Of a stretch of 5,489 bases of DNA, positions 1 to 5,024 are shown piece after piece (the first letter of the stretch is position 1; every line of letters starts with the position of its first letter). Both the position numbers and the translations under genes were made by a program. Origin of the DNA: Gemmatimonadota bacterium (GTDB taxonomy: Bacteria; Gemmatimonadota; Gemmatimonadetes; Longimicrobiales; RSA9); assembly GCA_012027055.1 (NCBI GenBank), contig VEPF01000166.1, positions 1-5,489 on the forward strand. The letters run 5' to 3'. A model generated the notes under the pieces. The model did no database searches and was not told the DNA's origin. It was given only the letters and a program-made list of their open reading frames with translations.

Positions 1-305
1 CCGTAGGGCAGCTGGTAGGCGGACTGCCCCGGAGGATAGGCGCTCTTCCAGCTGCGCACCGCGCGGCCCTGCAGGTCGAGCAGGTAGGTGGTGCCGTAGT
101 GCTTGGGCGGCATGAGCGTGTAGCCGGGCGAGGCGCCGGACTTCGCGAGCATCAGGCCAATGGTTCGCGTCACGTCGGGCGCCTGGTCTTCATCCTCGGG
201 TTCGGCGGTGCTGCCAGCGCAGGCCGGGAGGAGCAGCCCGAGGATGAGCGCGGCGCACGTGGGCAGCGTGGAGGTGCGAGAGCAACGTCGCATGCTGGCC
301 AGCAT
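1..305 (-). CDS. Arylsulfotransferase (ASST)-like lipoprotein, N-terminal part, cut by window edge
   Basis: Partial gene: 101 full codons are visible and the C-terminus lies beyond base 1. The product starts MLASMRRCSR, has a hydrophobic stretch around residues 17-28 and a lipobox-like LPAC ending at Cys29, then an acidic linker (about residues 31-44). Residues about 60-101 contain GYTLMPP, a TTYLLDLQGRAVRSWKS stretch and PPGQSAYQLPYG. This matches the opening beta-propeller blade of arylsulfotransferase-like proteins (tyLiD.xG.vvh.W ... pG...yLlpnG). The catalytic histidine region of ASST is outside the window, so activity cannot be judged. The start at 305 is preferred because GAAAGG lies about 10 nt upstream; ATG at 293 (four codons later) is the alternative. 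The start lies 3 nt after the stop of the SUMF1-fold gene, so the two are probably translationally coupled. Fold assignment is by motif recognition; the sulfotransferase role is family knowledge, not shown here. Confidence 0.72.
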   Translation of the reverse strand, partial: MLASMRRCSRTSTLPTCAALILGLLLPACAGSTAEPEDEDQAPDVTRTIGLMLAKSGASPGYTLMPPKHYGTTYLLDLQGRAVRSWKSAYPPGQSAYQLPY

Positions 306-308
306 GGC

Positions 309-1418
309 TCAGAAGCCTTTCGGAAGAGCGCCAATGAAGGCGACGCGGAAGCCGATGTGATACCAGGCGTGGTTCGGGTCGTCCGGGCCGCGGTAATAGG
401 CCGGGTTCCGGTTGGAGACGCGCGAGTGGCCCCACTCGCCGTTGTACCAGTTGCCGCCGCGGAGCCCGTGATAGGCGACGCCATCCGGCATGGGTGAGCC
501 GGTGCTCGGCCCGGGCGGATTAGCCGCGGGGCTCTGACCGTAGTAGTCCCGGCCGTACCAGTCGTGGATCCACTCCCACACGTTGCCGGCGAGGTCATAG
601 AGGCCGTACGGGTTGGCGCCATCCGCGGTCTGGTACGTATCGGCGCTGCCCGGCCAGGCGTAGTCGGCCTTGCGGCGCAACTGGCCGTTGTAGAAGCCGA
701 CGGGCGTGGTCCAGGGTTGCGGTCCGGCCTCGAACGGATCGCCGGAGGCCGGCCAGTTGGCGCGGCGGTTGTCGGCGTCGTCGCCCCACGGGAAAGTGCG
801 GTACGGGCTGGTGAGTCCGCCGCGCGCCGCGAACTCCCACTCCGCCTCCGTTGGCAGTCGATAGCCGTGGTTCGCGATGTTGCACGCGCCGCTGGCCAGG
901 TCGTAGCACGCGGTGAGTCCCGCCTGACGGTTCAGCCAGTTGGTGAAGGCCGCGGCCCCGAGCCAGCGGACTCCCACCATGGGGTGCTGCTCCTTGCCGT
1001 CCAGCACCTCGAAGCGGCTGCCCGTCCAGCCGACCCGGCTCCAGGCCACGGCCGCGCGCGTGTCGCACAGCAGCCCGCCGCCGGCCGTAGCCCTGACCAG
1101 GCCGCCGCTCACCTGCACCGAACCCTCGGCCAGCGCGGCATTGAGAAAGGCGACGTAATCCGCATTGGTGACTTCCGTGCGCCCGATGTGGAAGGAGTCG
1201 ATGCGCACGGTGTGCAACGGCACCTCATCGTTGCCGTGCTCGACGCCGCCGAGCCCGTCGTGATCGCCCATGACGAACTGGCCGCCGGGGATGAGCACGA
1301 GCCCGGGCGTTACTACAGGTGGTTGCTGCTCGTCGTCGTCCGGCGCCGCGGGTTCGCGGCCGCAGCCGGCCAGCATCAGGCCCGCAGCCAGTAGCGCCAG
1401 CGGCAGGATGCGCCTCAT
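309..1418 (-). CDS. SUMF1/formylglycine-generating-enzyme-fold lipoprotein (lacks FGE cysteines)
   Basis: 369 residues with a signal peptide MRRILPLALLAAGLMLAGC, classic lipobox LAGC with lipid Cys19, then an acidic linker (PAAPDDD, residues 23-29). The SUMF1/FGE-sulfatase domain covers about residues 39-362. Hallmarks in order are LVLIPGGQFVMGD (40-52), RTEVTNADYVAFLN (80-93), HPMVGVRW (145-152), YRLPTEAEWEFAARGG (186-201), FPWGD (209-213), NPYGLYDLAGNVWEW (269-283), LRGGNWYN (319-326) and IGFRVAF (355-361). True FGEs carry two copper-binding cysteines just after the GGS motif. Here the matching positions read as Asn326 and His331, so formylglycine synthesis is unlikely; a binding or other C-type-lectin-fold role is more plausible. 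The frame stays open up to an ATG at 1523, but the 35 extra residues do not look like protein and would bury the signal peptide. ATG 1418 has AGGGAG about 12 nt upstream. It is the third gene of the minus-strand operon. Confidence 0.9.
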   Translation of the reverse strand: MRRILPLALLAAGLMLAGCGREPAAPDDDEQQPPVVTPGLVLIPGGQFVMGDHDGLGGVEHGNDEVPLHTVRIDSFHIGRTEVTNADYVAFLNAALAEGSVQVSGGLVRATAGGGLLCDTRAAVAWSRVGWTGSRFEVLDGKEQHPMVGVRWLGAAAFTNWLNRQAGLTACYDLASGACNIANHGYRLPTEAEWEFAARGGLTSPYRTFPWGDDADNRRANWPASGDPFEAGPQPWTTPVGFYNGQLRRKADYAWPGSADTYQTADGANPYGLYDLAGNVWEWIHDWYGRDYYGQSPAANPPGPSTGSPMPDGVAYHGLRGGNWYNGEWGHSRVSNRNPAYYRGPDDPNHAWYHIGFRVAFIGALPKGF

Positions 1419-1452
1419 GGACTCCGCAGTCTCCCTGTGCACAATTGCATGG

Positions 1453-1464
1453 CGGACCGGTCCG
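1453..1464. repeat. 12-bp perfect palindrome in intergenic gap
   Basis: CGGACCGGTCCG is its own reverse complement with no loop. It lies in the 88-nt gap between the PEBP gene (stop 1507) and the SUMF1-fold gene (start 1418). There is no T-run on the minus-strand downstream side, so it does not look like an intrinsic terminator. It could be an operator or mere chance in GC-rich DNA. Confidence 0.3.
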
Positions 1465-1506
1465 GCCGCGTCACATGAATCAATGGACGCGCGCCGAGCC
1501 GGAACG

Positions 1507-2130
1507 TTAATCAGCCGGCGCATCGGACCCCGTGGACTGGCGCGTGTAGCCGACGCTCAGTCGCGCGCTCGCGAGCGTGAGCGATGCGATCGCGTCGGCG
1601 ATGGTCTGCGCGGTCGCCTGGCCGGCCGGCAGGGACGGCGCGGCCGAGAGCGCGTAGATGGTGAACGTGTACGTCTTGAGCCCGGGCCCCTGGGAGCAGG
1701 GCGGCGAGTAGGCCGCGAGCGGTCCGTCGCTGGTGACTCCCGCCGTGCCCACCCCCGTGGCGTTCTCCGCGAGCGAGGATACGCCGGCGGGGATGCCGTA
1801 GAGGACCCAGTTCCACTTGAGCCCGTCCGGCGCGAGCGTGGTCATGAGCAGGGCGAACTGCGCCGTGCCGCGCGGAGCGCCCTGCCAGGTCAGCGGGGGC
1901 GTACGGCCCGCGCCGTCGCACGTGTAGCTCACGGGCAGCGTGCCGCCGTCCTGGAAGGCGGAGCTGGTGAGCGTGAAGCTCGCGTTCGCGTCATCGTCGG
2001 GTGCGGCGGGGGAGTGGCAGCCGCCCGCGGCCAGGGCGAGCGCCGCCGCCGCTGCCGCCACGAGCCACACGACCGGAACTCGCTCGATCACTGGTCGCGG
2101 GCCGTGGTCGCGTGCCGTTCGGGGTGCCAT
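1507..2130 (-). CDS. YbhB/YbcL-type PEBP (Raf kinase inhibitor-like) lipoprotein
   Basis: 207 residues. The N-terminal signal has a hydrophobic core at residues 20-35 and a lipobox-like AGGC ending at Cys38, then PAAPDDD (41-47). The PEBP domain spans about 51-195. Seen motifs are FTLTSSAF (52-59), LPVSYTCDGAG (65-75), TPPLTW (77-82), WVLYGIPAG (108-116), YSPPC (141-145) and KTYTFTIYAL (152-161). This order is that of bacterial YbhB/YbcL proteins, normally 150-180 residues, so the extra length is the signal and linker. PEBPs bind phosphate-type or other small ligands; the bacterial role is poorly known. The usual DPDAP loop reads TTLAPDG and the usual W-x-H-W reads KWNW, so the ligand pocket is altered. 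The start at 2130 is supported by AGGAGG 6 nt upstream; an in-frame GTG at codon 14 is a weaker alternative. It begins 15 nt after the upstream lipoprotein gene and is second in the operon. Confidence 0.9.
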   Translation of the reverse strand: MAPRTARDHGPRPVIERVPVVWLVAAAAAALALAAGGCHSPAAPDDDANASFTLTSSAFQDGGTLPVSYTCDGAGRTPPLTWQGAPRGTAQFALLMTTLAPDGLKWNWVLYGIPAGVSSLAENATGVGTAGVTSDGPLAAYSPPCSQGPGLKTYTFTIYALSAAPSLPAGQATAQTIADAIASLTLASARLSVGYTRQSTGSDAPAD

Positions 2131-2136
2131 CGCCGG

Positions 2137-2142
2137 CCTCCT
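2137..2142 (-). promoter_or_regulatory. Strong Shine-Dalgarno (AGGAGG) of the PEBP gene
   Basis: AGGAGG on the minus strand, 6 nt before the ATG at 2130. It fixes the long N-terminus of the PEBP lipoprotein. It sits between the stop codon of the 436-residue lipoprotein gene (2148-2146) and this ATG, which supports one shared transcript. Confidence 0.75.
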
Positions 2143-2145
2143 GCC

Positions 2146-3456
2146 TCAGTGCCGGAACAGGTAGTCGGTATTCGCGATCGCCGGCATGGGGATCGGCGCG
2201 GAGTAGAGGAACGCGCCGGTGGGGTGCACGTAACCCAGGCGGCCGGCGAGTGACTGCACCTGCGCGCGTTGCGCGGCGCTCAGGCTGTTGGCCACGCTGG
2301 TGAAGCGCGTGGCGTACCAGTACGCGAGCTGCCCATCCAGCGCGCCGTACCTGGCCGAGAGCGCCAGCACCGCGGCGGAGTCCACGGCGCTGCTGGTGAT
2401 GAAGCCGCGCAGCAGGTTCGACACCGCCTCCCTGGCGGTCACGATCTCCTGCATGGCGTTGGCCTGGAGCGGGAGGATCCCGGTGATCTGCGCCGCCTGC
2501 GCCGGCGTGAGGATGTTCAGGAACTCCTGCCCGGCCGATGCGGTCAGCTGCTCATCGATGGTGTAGTTCGGGTTGCCCATGGCGGGCCAGTCCTTCAGGT
2601 AGAAGGAGCCGAAGTACGTGCCCTGCCGCTCCGGACAGAAGTAGACGTCCGCCGTGACCGAGCCCGCGTACCAGGCGTACATCTCGCTCGCGTAGGTCAT
2701 GACCGCGATGCTCACGTCGCGCTCGAGCTGCAGCGCCTGCAGCGGGTCGGACAGGGTCCGGTCCCAGTTGCCCACCCCGTTCTTCGCCTTGAGGGCCGCG
2801 AGCGCACTTCGCTGGGCGGTGCTGAGCGAGCGGATGACGCCGCCCATGAGCCTGGCCCGGTGGTAGCTGATCAGGCCGTCCAGGCGGTACAGCTCGGCCA
2901 TGGCGGTGGTGACCGCCGCCGAATCGAGGCCCGCGCTGCCGGCCGGCAGGTCTCCCTCGAGATGCCGGCGGAAGCCTTTCAGCAGCGGGAAGCGCCGGTA
3001 GGCGAAATCGTTGATCTCCTGCACCTGCACCTGCGCGCTGGCGACCAGCTGCTGCAGCTGGCTGGTGTTCAGGATGTGCAGCACGTTGAACGCGATGATG
3101 GTCACGAAGTCGGTATTGTGGCCGAGATTCGTCGGATCGTTGTCGCGCAGGTACTGGAAGCCCGAGTAGTCCGCCACCTTGCCGGGCGGCAGGAAGGACT
3201 GCGCACCCACGTTGCCGGTCAGGAACGCCAGCCCGTCGAACGCGATGGTGTTCTGCTGCGCCTGGTCCGAGAGCGTCTGCTCGATGTTGTAGCGGCCCGG
3301 CGTCGAACTCGAGTTGTCACTGGCGGACTCGGCCGGCTCGGTGACGGTGGGCTCGGCACAGGCCGCGAGCGCCAGGGCCGCGCCGGCCAGCAGGAGCAGG
3401 TGCCAGGACCCCCTGGCACGGTTACGGTCGATCGGGTGTTGCGCGCGGGCTCGCAT
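2146..3456 (-). CDS. Lipoprotein of unknown function with internally duplicated helical domain
   Basis: 436 residues. The signal peptide has Arg residues at 2, 4, 11, 13 and 15, a hydrophobic core at 19-32 and lipobox LAAC with Cys33, followed by a Ser/Glu/Thr-rich linker (34-54). I do not recognise a characterised family. The mature part looks mostly helical and is built as a tandem repeat, about residues 125-225 and 312-406. The best part aligns without gaps over 49 residues (177-225 against 358-406, 19 identities), with DSAAV, LDG, SLSxAQR and a final L shared. Each repeat opens with an L-x-x-x-Q motif (LNTSQ 129-133, LTPAQ 316-320) and closes with a second (LSTAQ 211-215, LSAAQ 392-396), like the LTxxQ motifs of Spy/CpxP chaperones. 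The linker between repeats holds the only mature Cys besides Cys33 (C274, in VYFCPERQGTYFG). ATG 3456 is chosen for its signal peptide and a GGAGG 4 nt upstream; the frame is open to 3558. It is first in the operon. Confidence 0.85.
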   Translation of the reverse strand: MRARAQHPIDRNRARGSWHLLLLAGAALALAACAEPTVTEPAESASDNSSSTPGRYNIEQTLSDQAQQNTIAFDGLAFLTGNVGAQSFLPPGKVADYSGFQYLRDNDPTNLGHNTDFVTIIAFNVLHILNTSQLQQLVASAQVQVQEINDFAYRRFPLLKGFRRHLEGDLPAGSAGLDSAAVTTAMAELYRLDGLISYHRARLMGGVIRSLSTAQRSALAALKAKNGVGNWDRTLSDPLQALQLERDVSIAVMTYASEMYAWYAGSVTADVYFCPERQGTYFGSFYLKDWPAMGNPNYTIDEQLTASAGQEFLNILTPAQAAQITGILPLQANAMQEIVTAREAVSNLLRGFITSSAVDSAAVLALSARYGALDGQLAYWYATRFTSVANSLSAAQRAQVQSLAGRLGYVHPTGAFLYSAPIPMPAIANTDYLFRH

Positions 3457-3460
3457 GATG

Positions 3461-3465
3461 CCTCC
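3461..3465 (-). promoter_or_regulatory. Shine-Dalgarno (GGAGG) deciding the start of the 436-residue lipoprotein
   Basis: GGAGG on the minus strand, 4 nt before ATG 3456. The spacing is short but usable. It favours 3456 over the upstream in-frame ATG codons at 3558 and 3531, which would add about 25-34 residues before the signal peptide and overlap the divergent promoter region. Confidence 0.55.
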
Positions 3466-3503
3466 GCTGGTTTCGTGACTGCGAGGTCGTTGACCACCGA
3501 CCG

Positions 3504-3529
3504 GGAACGCGCCACGTTGCGTGTTCGTC
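3504..3529 (+). promoter_or_regulatory. Candidate ECF-sigma promoter upstream of the sigma gene
   Basis: GGAAC (3504-3508), a 17-nt spacer and CGTC (3526-3529) match the general ECF pattern of a -35 GGAAC and a -10 CGTC. Transcription would start near 3536, giving a leader of about 54 nt before the sigma-factor ATG at 3590. This is the expected layout for an autoregulated ECF operon. The call rests on pattern matching only. Confidence 0.6.
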
Positions 3530-3535
3530 ATGTAG

Positions 3536-3561
3536 GACAAACTCACCGCGCCGTTCATTCC
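3536..3561 (-). promoter_or_regulatory. Possible divergent ECF-like promoter for the lipoprotein operon
   Basis: On the minus strand GGAAT (3561-3557), a 17-nt spacer and TGTC (3539-3536) resemble the rightward promoter with one change in each box. A transcript would start near 3529, about 73 nt before ATG 3456. Both boxes deviate from consensus, so this could be chance. I saw no convincing housekeeping-type -35/-10 pair for this operon in the 133-nt gap. Confidence 0.3.
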
Positions 3562-3589
3562 ATCCGGATGAGGCGGCGGGCGGCACGGA

Positions 3590-4213
3590 ATGGATCGTCG
3601 CTTCGGGTTGTCAGAGATACATCAGGAAGCTGCAGGTACCGGGCGCGCTCCTGCGGACGGCGAGCTGCTGGCCGCAGCGCGCGCCGGGAACGACGCGGCT
3701 TTCCGGGTGCTCGTCGAACGATACCAGGCGGTGGTGGCCGGCGTGGTGATCGGGATGCTGGGCGCGGGTGATGAGGCCGATGATGTCGGCCAGGAAGTGT
3801 TCATCAGGTTTCACGGCGCCTTGCACCGGTTCCGCGGCGATGCCCTGCTCGCCACCTACCTGCGCCGGATCGCACTCAACCTGTCGCTCAACGCGCTCAA
3901 ACGCCGCCGGCGCCTGCGGCTCCGGCTGATCAGCAGGGACCACGCGACCTCGCCGCTCGCCGAGCCGGCCGTCGAGCCGTACGATGCGGAACGCGCGGAA
4001 CGGCGGGTGCTGGTGCGGCGGGCGGTCGCGCAGCTGAGCGAGAAGTATCGGTCCGTGGTGGTGCTGCGGATGCTGGAAGGACTCTCGACCAACGAAGCGG
4101 CGGCAATTCTCGACGTGCCGCCCGGTACCGTCATGAGCCGGCTGGCGCGGGGGCTGGCCGAGCTGGAGCGGGTCCTGGCGCCGTACGTCGAAGGAGGGCT
4201 CGATGGAGCATGA
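3590..4213 (+). CDS. ECF-family RNA polymerase sigma factor
   Basis: 207 residues, the usual ECF size plus about 20 extra N-terminal residues. Region 2 spans about residues 24-105: ELLAAARAGNDAAFRVLVERY (region 2.1), then DEADDVGQEVFIRFHGAL (2.2) and FRGDALLATYLRRIALNLSLN (2.3-2.4). A basic KRRRRLRLRL stretch follows at 104-113. Region 4 spans about 138-195, with LSEKYRSVVVLRMLEGLSTNEAA and the helix-turn-helix VPPGTVMSRLARGLAEL that reads the -35 element. It directs RNA polymerase to a small set of promoters, probably including its own at 3504-3529. The next gene starts inside its last codons (11-nt overlap), typical for a sigma/anti-sigma pair. The RBS before ATG 3590 is only a weak purine/G-rich stretch. 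The class is clear; the specific ECF group and inducing signal are not. Confidence 0.96.
   Translation: MDRRFGLSEIHQEAAGTGRAPADGELLAAARAGNDAAFRVLVERYQAVVAGVVIGMLGAGDEADDVGQEVFIRFHGALHRFRGDALLATYLRRIALNLSLNALKRRRRLRLRLISRDHATSPLAEPAVEPYDAERAERRVLVRRAVAQLSEKYRSVVVLRMLEGLSTNEAAAILDVPPGTVMSRLARGLAELERVLAPYVEGGLDGA
4191..4198 (+). promoter_or_regulatory. Strong Shine-Dalgarno (AAGGAGGG) inside the sigma gene
   Basis: AAGGAGGG lies within the last codons of the sigma gene, 4 nt before the ATG at 4203. It sets the start of the next gene and supports translational coupling across the 11-nt overlap. Confidence 0.75.
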
Positions 4214-4532
4214 CGCGCGCGGGCTCGAAGCACGTCTGGCCACTCTGCGCGAGCAGGTCGGACCCGCGAGCTTCGATCCCGGTTTCTCCGACCGGGTGAT
4301 GAGCCGCCTGGCACGCCAGCCGTCGCTGGCCGACGGGCTCCAGGTCATGTTCTTCCGGCTGGCTCCGCTGGCCGCGGCCGCCGTGCTGCTGCTCAGCACC
4401 GCGAACCTGGTCTCCACCAGGTCCAGCGGCCGGCCGTTCCTCGACCGGTTGCTGCAGCTCCCGGCAGTGGACCTGACGGCCGCCTTGACTGCTGATACCG
4501 GGCTCGTGATCTCCCTGGAGGACGCGCCGTGA
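4203..4532 (+). CDS. Small single-pass membrane protein, candidate anti-sigma factor
   Basis: 109 residues. Residues 1-48 are polar and probably cytoplasmic, with charged helix-like segments (LEARLATLREQ and FSDRVMSRLARQ). One membrane segment lies at about 49-67 (hydrophobic, LAPLAAAAVLLL). The last 40 residues are probably periplasmic and hold no clear motif. There is no cysteine, so the zinc-binding H-x3-C-x2-C motif of ZAS anti-sigma factors is absent. Its role as anti-sigma factor is inferred from position: directly after and overlapping an ECF gene, with a membrane-anchored cytoplasmic arm. It is shorter than most anti-sigma factors. It could instead be an accessory membrane subunit working with the Spy-like protein encoded next. 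The stop overlaps the next start in a GTGA arrangement. Confidence 0.8.
   Translation: MEHDARGLEARLATLREQVGPASFDPGFSDRVMSRLARQPSLADGLQVMFFRLAPLAAAAVLLLSTANLVSTRSSGRPFLDRLLQLPAVDLTAALTADTGLVISLEDAP
4517..4521 (+). promoter_or_regulatory. Shine-Dalgarno (GGAGG) deciding a GTG start
   Basis: GGAGG sits 7 nt before the GTG at 4529 and 13 nt before the in-frame ATG at 4535. The spacing favours the GTG, which overlaps the preceding stop codon by 4 nt (GTGA). Confidence 0.65.
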
Positions 4533-5014
4533 GAATGGCAACGAAATCCGCCGCCATCCTGCTGGCCACGCTGGCGATCGGCGTGGTGCTGGGGATGGTC
4601 GCGCAGGGCATGCTGATGCACGACCGCGACCGGCGGGTGGCCGAGCTGCGCGCCGCGCCCGGTTTCGTCTCCCTGGTGGCGGGCGTGATCCAGCCCCGGC
4701 CGGACCAGGAGGCTGCGATCCGGACCATCCTCGAGAAGAACGCCCAGCGCTACGATTCCGTGCTCCGGGCCACGCGCGGCGAGGTGACCGCGGTGCTGGA
4801 CTCGATGAAGCAGGAGCTGGCGCCGCTGCTGGATGAGCGGCAACGCGAACGGCTCGGCCGCATGGCCCAGGTGCCCGATCCCAACCGCCCGCCGCCGCGG
4901 CCGGGTGAGCGCCCGCCCCGCCGGCCGCCGCCGCCGGACGAGCGACCGCCGGCAGACAGACCGCCGCCGCGGGACTCGGCCGGGGCCGCTCCGGCCCAGC
5001 CTCGGCCCCGTTGA
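4529..5014 (+). CDS. Membrane-anchored Spy/CpxP or heavy-metal-sensor-like protein with Pro/Arg-rich tail
   Basis: 161 residues from a GTG start. An uncleaved signal anchor or signal peptide lies at about residues 7-29. The middle part (about 35-113) is a charged helical region: RVAELRAAPGF, then PRPDQEAAIRTILEKNAQRYDSVL, then EVTAVLDSMKQELAPLLDERQRERLGRM. The order, a D-Q-x-x-x-I motif followed about 45 residues later by LxxxQRxRL, is that of small periplasmic Spy/CpxP-type and periplasmic heavy-metal-sensor proteins, which bind unfolded proteins or metals and feed back on envelope-stress regulators. Residues 115-160 are almost only Pro, Arg, Asp, Glu and Ala, with repeated ERPP/DRPP units, and are likely unstructured. 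As the third gene of the sigma operon it may sense or buffer the envelope signal. The family is supported by pattern only; no metal ligand set (His/Cys) is visible. There is no Cys in the protein. Confidence 0.8.
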   Translation: MRMATKSAAILLATLAIGVVLGMVAQGMLMHDRDRRVAELRAAPGFVSLVAGVIQPRPDQEAAIRTILEKNAQRYDSVLRATRGEVTAVLDSMKQELAPLLDERQRERLGRMAQVPDPNRPPPRPGERPPRRPPPPDERPPADRPPPRDSAGAAPAQPRPR

Positions 5015-5024
5015 GCTGCCCGGC

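Noticed and set aside
1453..1464. The palindrome CGGACCGGTCCG as an intrinsic terminator
   Set aside because: It has no loop and no following T-run on either strand, so at most an operator or chance palindrome.
1419..1523. N-terminal extension of the SUMF1-fold gene to the ATG at 1523
   Set aside because: It would place 35 residues before a classic lipoprotein signal peptide and overlap the PEBP stop; ATG 1418 fits better.
3457..3558. N-terminal extension of the 436-residue lipoprotein to ATG 3558
   Set aside because: It would bury the signal peptide and run through the promoter region. ATG 3456 has a GGAGG directly upstream.
2269..3771. A 500-codon open frame on the plus strand, antisense to the duplicated lipoprotein
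   Set aside because: Its product is Arg/Gly/Val-rich with no domain or signal pattern. It lies opposite a gene with a clear signal peptide, SD and internal repeat; such open antisense frames are expected in GC-rich coding DNA.
4874..4980. ccg-rich stretch as a possible frameshift or sequencing artefact
   Set aside because: The frame runs through to a stop placed 10 nt before the next gene start, and the Pro/Arg tail is consistent along its length; nothing shows a break.
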